A DNA stretch of 64,000 bases from Ricinus communis (Eukaryota; Streptophyta; Magnoliopsida; Malpighiales; Euphorbiaceae), in contig NC_063260.1 in assembly GCF_019578655.1 (NCBI RefSeq), forward strand, positions 29,474,888-29,538,887, written 5' to 3'. Every line of letters starts with the position of its first letter. Positions within the stretch are counted from its first letter, which is position 1. The notes under the pieces are model-generated. The model saw only the letters and a list, made by a program, of their open reading frames with translations, was not told where the DNA came from and made no database searches. A program made the translations under genes and the position numbers. This document shows, piece by piece, positions 37,250-47,344 of this stretch.

Positions 37250-39502
37250 GTCGTTGTTTTGAATATTGAGAGAAATGTTTAATTATAATGGGAATTAGGA
37301 AAAGAAAGGAGTGGAATGTTGTTCTTAAATTTCGAATGTGAAAAATGGAAGGGTTTAGGGTTTTGTTTTTGGCTTGCCTTGTAGATCCGAAACGCCGAAT
37401 ATAGCAATTCGATTCGTGTGATCGTTCCGTGTATCCAAGAAGGTTTGATTGGTAGTACTGTTATTCCACCGATGCATTGATTACTGCTTATTGATAACAG
37501 CCCTAATTTTTTTTTTAAAGGTTCTGAACCTCTATGTTTTCGTGTTACTTATGTTTCATCTGATTTAGAATAGAAATTCTTGTAGATATCTTTTTTTCGT
37601 TTTTGCTACAATTTCTTCTTTATATTTTACTAAATTAAATTAATAGATGATTAAATTTATAAATTTAAAAAGAAAATTTATACATCTCTTAATAATAAAA
37701 TTATTTGGCAATATTAATTAATATATGAATTTTATATTATTTTTTATTTTATTACTATAGTAGTAAAGCCTTTAAAGTCAATGAAATGATAATACTTTTT
37801 TTTAAAATTTAATTACAATTTTGAGTTTAAATTTTTAAATATATAATTATATTAAAATTTTTTTTAAAATATTTTCTGATCGATTAAGATTTTACTTTAC
37901 ATATTTTAAATAGGGAGAGAAATCCTTTTTTCTCCTTCATATTGAATGTAGTCTATCACTTTGAGGTTATGAGAACCTTGTGAATTGATATAAATTATGG
38001 CATGCATCTCTGAGGAGAGTGGCACGGCCAAACATCATCCCAGAAGCGAATCAGCTTACCATTGCCCAACAAAAGTCTAGCCCAAGTTCTGCCTGAAAGT
38101 CTCTCTGTACCAAATAATACCTTTCTAGATGCAGGATATTATAGAGGTGGGTTGGTCAATCCATTTTTTCCATTGGAGAGGTAATATATATATATATATA
38201 TATATATATTATCAAAAGAAAAATTAGATTATGACAGGCAACCAACATTTGCCTAACCCAATAGCAAAGTGAAGCGTCCATCGCAAAGCATGTTGATGTT
38301 GTGCCTAAACGAATAGGAAGCCCTAAAAATAACGCAAGAAAGCACCATCTGCAAGACGAGGGACAGGAAAGACGGAGACGGGAGCTTCTTCCTGCTGGCC
38401 TCTGACCATTTTTCCCCTAAAAACTGCCTTCAAAAGGGATATCAGAACCCTTTATAAACATAAGCTTTAAGCCTAATTTCTTAAAGATAATTCTTATATC
38501 AATTGTTTCTCATTTTTCTTTCTTCTAATTCTTGGAATAAGTCTTGTTGATCTTAGTCCAAGTAAAAGTTATTACAATTTCAAGACTTTTGCAATCGAAT
38601 CCTTACGATGTATCTGTGTTTATTTTGCAAAAAAATAAAAATAAAAGAGATAATATACTTTTTGTAAATAATATAACTCATTTTGTAATTTTTTACTTGC
38701 TTGTTTATTCAGTTCCTCCCTCAAACAAAAAGAGAGAACAAAAAGAATTCAGTTCCAAACATATATTAACGCAAATTTTGCATTTGCATTAAAGCCCATG
38801 GGTCAGGTTAAGAATAAAGAACAAACCTCATGACCATAGACACCAAATCTTTCAAAAACTCGGGCCCATTGCGTATCCATTAAATCAAAAGTTCCTTATA
38901 TTTCCCGTGCCGTTCACAGAAATAGCTTTTCCCAATTGAAAAGAGAAATTCTCGCTATCATGAATCATGGTCTGAGCAAGGATTTTCTAAGAAATTTTTC
39001 ATCTAATTTTCCAAGAAACATAGAGCTATATTTATTGTCCTTCAAAGTCCACATAAGGGTAATGGCACAAACTTTCTTGATTGCCCACTTTTTCTAAAAG
39101 AAAACAGATTACACATCCATTTCCTGGGAAGTTCCTAAGCAGATTCATTCGCATGTAGAAAGAAAAAAAGAACTTAAGAAAATGGAATCAATGCAACCCC
39201 CTTTTCTTGGTTAGTGATACGAAGATGTATGGAATTGGGAAAATCATGTCCATCAAGAAGTCTTTTTCTTAACTTTTCATTATTTTGGAACATTGTAACA
39301 TATGTTTCGGAAATTCCAAGTAGTTTCCTGGATGGAATATATAACTGTCATAAGCTATCCACTTATAAAAATCGTAGTTGAAGCCTCATGTATTTGCAGG
39401 CTAAGACATCCACAGTAAGAAATACTTCCAAACTAATCCAGCAGCTACTCTTGGTTTCACCACCACCATCACCAGTCAGAAAACTTGCTCTAGGTTGCAA
39501 GA
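37250..39502. other. Intergenic DNA between CLP1 and the membrane-protein gene
   Basis: The CLP1 promoter lies at the left end. The remainder is AT-rich, with a (TA)n run at about 38184-38209 and a short LINE-like relic listed separately. No further gene is supported. Confidence 0.45.
37995..38111 (-). pseudogene. Fragment of a LINE-type reverse transcriptase protein
   Basis: A 38-codon minus-strand reading contains GNGKLIRFWDDVW. This matches the GNGxxIRFWxDxW signature found after the reverse transcriptase domain in plant non-LTR elements. A TAA follows at once and no flanking RT motif is visible, so it is a small dead relic. The assignment rests on this one motif. Confidence 0.5.
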
Positions 39503-40066
39503 ATGTCCACAAAACACACTGGCGGAATAAACCCAAGTTGCCATTGGAGCAACTGTTCAGGCAATTTTCTAGAAAATGCCAATTATGCACATTGCGTCGC
39601 CTACTTTTTCCTGACATTTAACAGCATAACTACAACTTACCGTGCATATATCAACAACGATACACAAATGGTAGTCTTTATCATTTTTGTCTACTTAGGT
39701 TATTTTGTGCTGGACTTCTGCATAACCACTTATAATCAACTGCCTCGCAATGGCGAATATCATTGCAAGAAAGAATTCTTGAAAGTAGCTATATGGAGCT
39801 TAACATCAGCAGTTCTATTTGGGTTTGGATACCAGTTTTCGACATTCATGAGTATGTCTGTTGTTTCGCTCATGTATGGAGTTGCAATAATCTGCAGTCT
39901 CTTTCTCTTCTATGTCTATTTCGTGTGTTACAGCGATGGCCAGAATAGTGATTTTAGGGTTTGTTGCAATGTCGAAAGCATAGAGATTTCGCATCTTTCT
40001 TCCAGTGGACGACTGACGGGTGACAAGAATAACAAGTATGGCGCCAGTCCTTTAGAAAATGTATAG
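39503..40066 (+). CDS. Intronless small membrane protein of unknown function
   Basis: An open frame of 187 codons ends in TAG. The start context (gcaagaATGtcc) is acceptable. Hydrophobic segments lie at about residues 31-42, 56-75, 93-112 and 118-141, separated by short polar turns (TYNQLPRNGEYHCKK) and followed by a hydrophilic 45-residue tail. The N-terminal 30 residues are Cys- and Asn-rich. The phrases IWSLTSAVLFGFGYQFST and SLFLFYVYF resemble uncharacterised plant membrane proteins I have seen, but I cannot name the family. No signal peptide is evident. The first 50 residues could be shortened if Met56 is used. The neighbours give no functional clue. The preserved helices and length argue that it is real. 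Confidence 0.6.
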   Translation: MSTKHTGGINPSCHWSNCSGNFLENANYAHCVAYFFLTFNSITTTYRAYINNDTQMVVFIIFVYLGYFVLDFCITTYNQLPRNGEYHCKKEFLKVAIWSLTSAVLFGFGYQFSTFMSMSVVSLMYGVAIICSLFLFYVYFVCYSDGQNSDFRVCCNVESIEISHLSSSGRLTGDKNNKYGASPLENV

Positions 40067-40214
40067 TTAACTTTAGGAGAGAAAGATGTGTGTGATGATC
40101 ATGTGCTCATGGCAAGACATGAGTACTGGAATAAAATTGTTGCTTGGTATGGTGTGTTTATATATTTGTATGTACTATCAGTCTTAGTAAATTAAAGGCA
40201 TGTGATTGTTTTAA

Positions 40215-40354
40215 CTCATTTCTCATAAGCTTAAGTTCGTTTTTTTTTTATTCCATAAGCTTAAGTTATTCAATTCTATGTCTTCACTCATTTCTCATAA
40301 GCTTAAGTTCTTTTTTATTTTTTAATTCCATAAGCTTAAATTATTCAATTATAT
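40215..40354. repeat. Imperfect tandem duplication, about 2 x 70 bp
   Basis: Two units (about 40215-40286 and 40287-40354) each carry CTCATTTCTCATAAGCTTAAG, an internal T-rich tract, and a second CATAAGCTTAA followed by TTATTCAATT. Together there are four CATAAGCTTAA words in 140 bases, just past the membrane-protein gene and probably in its 3' UTR or terminator. Confidence 0.8.
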
Positions 40355-41126
40355 GAATACAACTATTTATTCCTAAGAAATTTAGTGTCCTTAGCATCTC
40401 AAAAACAAAAATATTTTGTCAAGTCTAGGTGGTTGTCCCTCTAACTGACAAATGATCTATATACATTCAATCATTTAATGTTAAAATATAAAATATTCAT
40501 ATACATATTGTTCTTTTGCAGTGTATATATTTGCTGGAAATTAGAATTTCGAAAAATATATATATTAAGATGGCATTCAAATTTACTATATTAAATAAAC
40601 TAAACTCGAAATGCAACTAATTGTTTAAAATTAAAATGAAAATAGAGGGAAAAGAAAGAAAAGCAAACGTGACTTTTCCAACTCAATAGATTCACGACCT
40701 TTGACTAAAACTACAGTTAAGTCCATATATTTCCACGATTAAGGTTGGTGTGCATTTCATATGCGATCTTTTTAATTATTACATTTACTCCTTAAATATT
40801 CATCTTCTACATTAAGAATTAAATAACAAAGAGTGGAGCAAGTATTAAAATGGCAATTCTAGTGATGATTGGTGCTTAGACATTAGGACTTAAAAAAGGA
40901 GGAGAAAGAAATCGGTGGCAGATTATTGGAGATTTTTTTATTTCTAATAGAAATTGAAGAAAAAAAAAACAGACAGTGATAATTACTTAATGATGGTAAT
41001 AGTTAAGGTATTGTGGTGAACGGTAGATTTATCAAAGACAGATATAGAGAGAAAAAGAAAAGTACAGAAATTATTTGATGTATATAAAATCATAAATCAT
41101 TAACAAAACAAAAATATGTTAACAGA
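40355..41126. other. AT-rich intergenic DNA
   Basis: No gene, RNA or clear repeat is supported. The last bases form the 3' flank of tRNA-Ala. Confidence 0.5.
41110..41114 (-). terminator. Pol III terminator of tRNA-Ala
   Basis: A run of five T on the minus strand, 12 bases past the tRNA 3' end. This is the standard RNA polymerase III stop signal. Confidence 0.7.
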
Positions 41127-41199
41127 TGGAGATGCGGGGTATCGATCCCCGTACCTCTCGCATGCTAAGCGAGCGCTCTACCATCTGAGCTACATCCCC
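41127..41199 (-). tRNA. tRNA-Ala (anticodon AGC)
   Basis: The 73-nt cloverleaf on the minus strand is complete. The acceptor stem GGGGATG pairs with CATCTCC (one G-U), the D arm is GCTC..GAGC, the anticodon stem CTCGC/GCGAG encloses loop TTAGCAT with anticodon AGC, and the T arm CGGGG/CCCCG encloses loop ATCGATA. The discriminator is A. There is no intron. The internal A box (TAGCTCAGATGG) and B box (GGATCGATACC) are intact, so the gene is probably functional. Confidence 0.97.
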
Positions 41200-41709
41200 A
41201 TTGCATGCTAGAGTCACCAGAGAATTAAATATAGTCTAATTTCGTAATATGTTTTGTTGGATTTGTGACATATGGTTGAAATTGACTGTTTGGAATTGCG
41301 GTTGGTGATATTGGCTTCTTTTTTTTTCGGAAAAAAGAAATTAAGTATTATAAGTTGTCTTTAAAAAATAAATTAATTAATATAGGTCTAAGAATAAATT
41401 TAATGAAAAATGTTTATAAAATTTTAAAAATTACTAATATAACAAAAATCTAAACTTATCTTTTTTAATATCTCACACTAGTTTAAACCAGCTTAGATGT
41501 AAAGCATTTGGTAATGGATTTCTAAAATTAGTAATATAGAAGATTAAGATTATTTTATTTTTTGTTATATTTATTATTTCAGTATTTAAATTTTATTTTT
41601 TAACATTCATTAAAAGAAAAAAGACACAAATTTATGACTTAGGCCTTCTAACCGAAAACCTATTAATTTTAATATTACATAATGATCAATGAGTATATAT
41701 ATATAATAA
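41200..41709. other. AT-rich intergenic DNA upstream of tRNA-Ala
   Basis: Nothing recognised apart from the tRNA 5' flank and a short TA run just before the TIR element. Confidence 0.5.
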
Positions 41710-42658
41710 AGACAAAAACTACAATTGGGATCCTGAATTTTTACTTTTTTTATTTAGGACCCTCATGTTTAAATTGATGTAAATAGATTTTTCATCTATT
41801 AGAGCTGGTGTGATGAGGCTCTAGTTAAACAATTGTTAGCACATAAATAGTAGTTTTCTATATATCATTGTGTGAACAATAGTTTCTATGCATCATCACG
41901 TGAATTGCTGATTCTATATATGATATATATTGTTTTATTTTGTTATGTTCTCAATGTAATGAAATCTAATGACAAACTAAATTCCTAATTAAAAAATCTC
42001 ATGCAATTATAAAAGGAAAAAACTCAAATCATTCTTTACTTCAAACCCATTTACAATCTAACGGAGACAATTTAAAAAAATTTATCTCCTTATTATTCTT
42101 TGTTCTCGCCACAATTAATTTCAATCGAGTTCCACATGTATACTTCAAAGCTTAAAAGATCCTCAAAACTACTTCCTCCTCCTAAATATGTATTATGAGT
42201 TTGACTTTGTTTTTTTTTTTTCTTTATGACAGATTCTCAATTTGAAAGAGAAAGTGTTTTTTCTCCAAACTAATTAAAAGCAACAACCCTAACCCTAAAC
42301 TTAAAATTCCAAATCCTATATCTATAAGTACAAAAAATATTACTAATTAATAAATTTAATAGTGTAAATGAGACTATTTTCCTCATTATCATGTCTCATT
42401 GTGTTTCAGTTCATTTATCTAGACTAGAGCAAACTTGCGACTTCTAACGTGACAGACTAACACTCTAACCGACTGAGCTATTTCCCCCTTTTGTCACTAC
42501 TTTAATTCAAAAGTAACCAGTTCACACTCTAAGGACTGTTTAACAAGGAGCCTCGTTATACCAATGCTAATAGTTAGAGGATTAATTACACCGATTTAAA
42601 CATGAAAGGTCTAAATCTAAAAACGTACAACTTTAGGGTCCAATTATAATTTTTGTCT
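41710..42658. mobile_element. Non-autonomous TIR DNA element, about 0.95 kb
   Basis: The ends are inverted copies: AGACAAAAACTACAATTGGG at the left, and at the right its imperfect complement ending ATTTTTGTCT. The similarity runs about 125 bp inward, through the CATGTTTAAATTGATGTAA / TTACACCGATTTAAACATG and GAGGCTC...GTTAAACAATTG / TGTTTAACAAGGAGCCTC blocks. There is no transposase ORF. A weak AATAA-like flank repeat is not convincing as a target-site duplication. A Mutator-like MITE is likely; the class is inferred from TIR length only. Confidence 0.65.
42418..42487 (-). pseudogene. Degenerate tRNA-like sequence inside the TIR element
   Basis: Read on the minus strand it begins GGGGAAATAGCTCAGTCGG, resembling the acceptor and D arm of a tRNA with a perfect Pol III A box. 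It continues with an anticodon-like TCTGTCAC and a poor T-arm/B-box remnant (AAGTTTGCTC). The 3' acceptor strand does not pair, so this is not a functional tRNA. The start of the nearby tRNA-Ala is similar, but the rest differs. Confidence 0.45.
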
Positions 42659-43739
42659 GCAATAAATGCAATTCTCGTAATCAAGAATCAATCCCATGTG
42701 GCCTACATACATTAATCAATGGCCAAAATACAATCATTTGAGACCTAGCTACCGTCAATCTTCCTTTTTATCTACATCCTTCAATTTCTTCCCAGACAAA
42801 TCGGTAACCTTTCAATCTCTTAGATAAATAATTACTTGCTAATTGTAACACTTGGGTCCATGATTTTTGTTTCAAAGTAAAGATTCTTCTCATATTTTGG
42901 TTATTTTACATAGAAATTTAATAATTGTGACATGCATATTTTAAAAAATAAGAAAATAAAAGGACAAATGGTTAAATATCCTCCGAACTTGTACTGTGGG
43001 TTAAAGAAGTATAATTTCAACTTTTCTAATAAATAAATCCATAATTTTTATTTTAGGACCAAATCAGTCCAAATTAAAACTAAGAAAAGTGCGTGTACTT
43101 CACACTGAAAATAAACATATTAAAATAATTAAGAAAGTATAAAAGATTTTTTTAATTACATATTCTTTTAATGATTTCTTTTTTGAAAATTATACATAAT
43201 TAATAATGAACTATTATGATACTTTTCTCAAAAAAAAATTCATAGGAACCGTTGCTGCCACAATAACATCGTCACCATCATTGCCTTTGTTGCCACCATA
43301 ATAGTAATAAACACTATCACTGTTGCGATAAAAATAATGTGTTTTAAAAAATAATGTTTTCAAGATTTTGTAAAAAATAATTAAAATTATCCGATTTCGA
43401 ATTGCGATAAAAATATATATCTAAATTCAAAAAATATATTTAAATGGGTTGGAAAAATATCAAATTCATGAATAGATCTAGTAAATATTAATATTTTTAT
43501 TTTGGTTCAACATGTACTTTTAAAAAATTTATTATAAAATTAAATGTTAAATTTAATACAATTTTTTTTTTTGAATTCAATGAAATTTGATGTTTGTTTT
43601 TAAAAAAGTCTTACTATTAACAACTGATTAAGAAAGAGTTTAGATCAGAGAAGAAATATATTTTTAAATTAATAATTTATTAATGAGAAAAAAATTAAAA
43701 TAATAAAATTATTTGATCATCATGTATATAAAATTTTAA
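42659..43739. other. AT-rich intergenic DNA
   Basis: No gene or clear repeat. In particular, no counterpart of the first two NPF exons or of the start of exon 3 precedes the pseudogene at 43740. Confidence 0.5.
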
Positions 43740-43969
43740 GTTAGGACTTCTTGTTCTTGGAGCTGGAGGTATTCGTCCTTGTAACCTTGCCTTTGGAGCT
43801 GATCAGTTCAATCCAAATACTGAAACTGGTAAGAGAGGCATCAATAGTTTCTTCAATTGGTACTACTGTACCTACACATTTGGCATGATGATATCTACAA
43901 CCTTCATTGTCTATGTACAGACAAATGTTAGTTGGACTATCGGGTTAGCCATTCCTGCAGGTTTAATGT

Positions 43970-44298
43970 TGTTAAAGACCAACAGAAGAAAGAGTTACCC
44001 AGTCAAATAAACAAGAACCAAAGGGTAAAGGGACTAGCATGACCTCGAGTGCATGACTCTCAGTGCAACTCATCACAGCCCGAGGAAAGGGAAAAGGAGC
44101 AACCTTTCTTCCTTAAGGAAGAAAGGTCGCTTCAACCATCCAAGATCAGAAAAATGAACGTTAACATAGACATAGGAGCTAAACTGGTAGCTTAAGGACC
44201 GTTACAAAGCTCAACCATGTATATAACAAAGCATACTCATTTGTAATACTCAGAATTCATACTGTAAAGAAATCATCATTGTACAAATATATTTCACA
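43970..44298 (+). repeat. 5' LTR of the copia element (329 bp)
   Basis: Starts TGTTAAAGACC and ends ATATTTCACA. Its first 70 and last 120 bases or so match the 3' LTR almost exactly, but the middle differs and includes about 70 extra bases with a perfect 24-bp palindrome at 44103-44126 (half-site CCTTTCTTCC). TATATAAC near 44220 is a candidate promoter element. Confidence 0.93.
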
Positions 44299-44310
44299 TG
44301 GTATCAGAGC
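44299..44310 (+). promoter_or_regulatory. Primer-binding site (initiator tRNA-Met type)
   Basis: TGGTATCAGAGC directly follows the 5' LTR. This is the standard plant copia primer-binding site complementary to the 3' end of initiator tRNA-Met. Confidence 0.92.
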
Positions 44311-44364
44311 AGGTTTAACCTGTCATTATCTACCCCCTCTTAAACACAGAATCAAATATTCAAA

Positions 44365-45150
44365 ATGGCTCACAATGACACCACAAAAATCACCAATATT
44401 GTGCTAAGAGGTAGCCAAAATTATTTTGAGTGGTCAAAGTCTATTTACATCGGTCTCAGCGGCAGAAAGAAATTGGGTTTCATCACTGGAAGTAAAAAGA
44501 AACCAAGACCAGTAAATCCAGAGGATCCAACAGAGGAAGAATCGGAAAAAATGGAGGAGTGGCAAACGACTGACCATCTGGTCATGTCAATGATCACCAA
44601 CACCATGGAAACAAAAATTTCCCGACTCTATATTTTAATGGATTCATCACAAGCAATTTGGGAAAAGATGAAGGGTCTCTACGGGCACCAAAATAATTTT
44701 ATCCATATTTTCAGGCTCAAACAAGAGCTCTCTCAAATCACACAAGGAACCAAAAATTCATCAGAATATGCAACAAAAGTCTTAACAAGATGGGAAGAAT
44801 TGCAGAGTTACTTACCCCAAACAAACAACCCCGAAGAATTACAGCGAAGGGAAGAACAAGACCTTGTTTATACGTACCTGGGGGGTTTAGATTCCAGATA
44901 CGAAGGTTTGCGATCTCAAATCCTTCTCTCAAACAACCTACCAAAAATCGACGCGGTCATGGCCTTTATCCAGCAGGAAGAGACCCGACGCGCTACTATG
45001 AACAACAACTCTACCAAAGGATCAGAAAATTGGGCCCTTCTTGCTCGACACTCGAACCAATAGGCCGCGCATATGGGGGCGCTGCTCCTGCGAAGTGCGA
45101 CCACTGCCGAAGGCAGGGTCACACCCACGACAGATGCTGGCATCTTCACC
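44365..45150 (+). pseudogene. copia gag (UBN2-type capsid plus zinc knuckle), broken
   Basis: An open frame of 232 codons at 44365-45063 encodes the gag capsid region, with typical SQNYFEWSKSI and WEKMKGLYG features. It ends in TAG. The CCHC zinc knuckle (CDHCRRQGHTHDRC, about 45098-45139) lies just downstream in another frame, so gag is separated from its nucleic-acid-binding motif by a frame change. Confidence 0.88.
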
Positions 45151-45579
45151 CGAACCTGCGCCCATCTCATGGCCGAAGAGATCGAGGGAGTTATGTGCGA
45201 TCGAACGAGGCGGAGGAAGAGAAAGGGAGAAAGCGATTTGTGGGCTCACGCCGCACGGGTCGGGTCTGTGGCTTGGAGCGGGTAAGCTTAAGCAACCCGA
45301 GCCCACGGACTTCAGCCCAGCCAATTGGCCCATCCAGAGTAATTCAGCCCAGCCCACCTTAACTCAACCCGACCCGGTTCGATCCGACCCGGCCCGACCC
45401 GATCCACCTGGTTGGTCAAATTCGGATCCCACCCAGTTTTCCCAACCGACCCGACCCGACTCAGCAGAAAATTTGCAACTCTCCCAGCTTATTTCTCAGC
45501 TCTAATTCCTCGTCAATCAACAGCAATCCCGTGGGTCAGGTTCAATTTCTAACTCTCAAAGTCATTTTACTCATTTTCA

Positions 45580-46857
45580 CTCTCACGATTGGATTATTGA
45601 TTCAGGAGCTACCGATCACATGACATGGGACCTTACAAAGCTTCACACTTTTGTCCCAATAGAATCTCAGCATGTTATTGTTGCCAATGGTGGCCAGGCT
45701 CCGATTTCTGGCAGTGGCACCTCTACTCTGCTTAATAAAACTATTCCTGATATTTTATTACTACCTGATTTCAAATCAAATTTATTATCTGTTGGCAAAA
45801 TCACGCGTTATTTAAATTGTAATGTTATCTTTTCACCGAGTTCAGTCATGTTTCAGGATCGCATCACAGGGAAGATGATTGGTGAGGGATACTGTAAAAA
45901 TGGACTCTACTACCTTAAAGACCCCATCAGACAATGTCTTGCATCGACGAACCCAGTCGATTAAGGGATGCTGATGCATCGGCGGCTCGGCCATCCATCC
46001 GATCCAGTTTTAAACAAGCTTTTTCCTTCCAAATTAAAATTCTGATGTTGTGATATTTGCAAATTTTCCAAACATACACGATTACCCTTTCCTTTATCTT
46101 CCAGTACTTCTGAAAACTTATTTGAATTAATTCACTCTGATGTTTGGGGCCCGGGCCCTGTCACTTCTTATACTCATTTTTGCTATTTTGTCACATTTAT
46201 TGATGATTATTCTCGCACTACTTGGCTTTACTTATTAAAAGGAAAAAATGAAGTCTTTACCTGCTTTCAAAATTTCTTCAATTTTATTCACAATCAATAT
46301 AATGCCAAAATTAAAATTTTTCATTCTGACAATGGCACAGAATATGTTAACAAAAACTTTTCTGAATTTTTTACCAGCACAGGTATTCTCCATCAGACTA
46401 CATGTGTGAATACTCCCGTACAAAATGGAGTTGCAGAACGAAAAAACAGGCACCTCCTTGAAGTCACACGTACTTTACTTTTTCAACACAACGTACCCAA
46501 TATTTTTTGGTCAGATGCCCTCCTAACCGCCACATACCTCATCAATCGTCTACCTAGTGTCCAGTTAAGAAACCCCAGTCCTCTTAAAATCCTCAAAAAT
46601 CGCAAAATCGATCTTAGTCACCTCCGCATCTTCGATTGTACTAGCTTTGTTCATATTAAAAGACAACATAAACTCGATAGAAGCTCCGTCAAAACCCTAT
46701 TCTTAGGTTACTCATCTGAAAAAAAGGGGTATAAGTGTTATGACCCCATCACTCACAAAACCTACTTCTCTCGGGATGTTTCCTTTGCTGAACATGAACC
46801 CTACTATCCCCATGATCCAGTCAGCACCCCTACACCTCATCATTTGTTATTTCTATT
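45580..46857 (+). pseudogene. copia protease and integrase region, broken
   Basis: The protease active-site motif DSGATDHM lies near 45598. The integrase region shows the HRRLGHPSDP relic and the catalytic acidic residues in IHSDVWGP, HSDNGTEY and NGVAERKNR, in one frame. In-frame stops fall at 45962-45964 and 46043-46045, with a further one upstream at 45503-45505. A proline- and Asp-rich low-complexity stretch (PDPVRSDPARPDPP) lies between gag and protease. The frame is interrupted at 46858 by a MITE. Confidence 0.87.
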
Positions 46858-47336
46858 TAGACCTGCTCTTGGGCTGGGCCTGACCGGGCTTGACTTTATT
46901 TTGAACAAGCACGAGTCCGCCCAAGTCCGAGAATTTTTTAATATCTCTCAGCCCAAGCCCGAACCCAAATTTTTTTAAAAAGCTCGGCCCTACCGACGGG
47001 TTGGTCGGGCTTGAGTTTAGTTTTATTTAAATATATTATTAATAATAATAAAATTATAGACAAAAATAATAGGTAGTTAAGTGGTATATAGTACTTAATT
47101 ATAAGTTGAAGGTCACAAGTTAAAATGCTAGGTATGACATTTTTTTTTTCCTAATTAAACTAAACATCGGTACGGTGGGCCAGCTTGGGTTTTATAGAAA
47201 TCGAGCCCGAAAAGTTCGGGCTTTTTATGAGTTCGGGTCGGGCCGGGCTTATACATAAAAATTGTTATTCAAGCCCGGCCCGAAGAGTGCGGGCCTGGGC
47301 GGGCCAGGCGGGTACCCAGGCCCATGAACAGGTCTA
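46858..47336. mobile_element. hAT-type MITE nested in the copia element (479 bp)
   Basis: Termini are inverted: TAGACCTGCTCTTGGGC at the left and the complement of TAGACCTGTTCATGGGC at the right. The inner ends are unusually GC-rich (repeated GGGCCGGGC words) around an AT-rich core. Flanks TTTCTATT and TTTCCATA agree at 6 of 8 bases, fitting a worn 8-bp hAT duplication. The insert plus one flank copy is 487 bp, one more than a multiple of three, which accounts exactly for the pol frame moving by one between integrase and reverse transcriptase. Confidence 0.8.
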
Positions 47337-47344
47337 TTTCCATA

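Noticed and set aside
45041..45505. 154-codon Pro-rich ORF as a separate gene
   Set aside because: It is the spacer between gag and protease of the copia element, and partly a frame shadow of gag.
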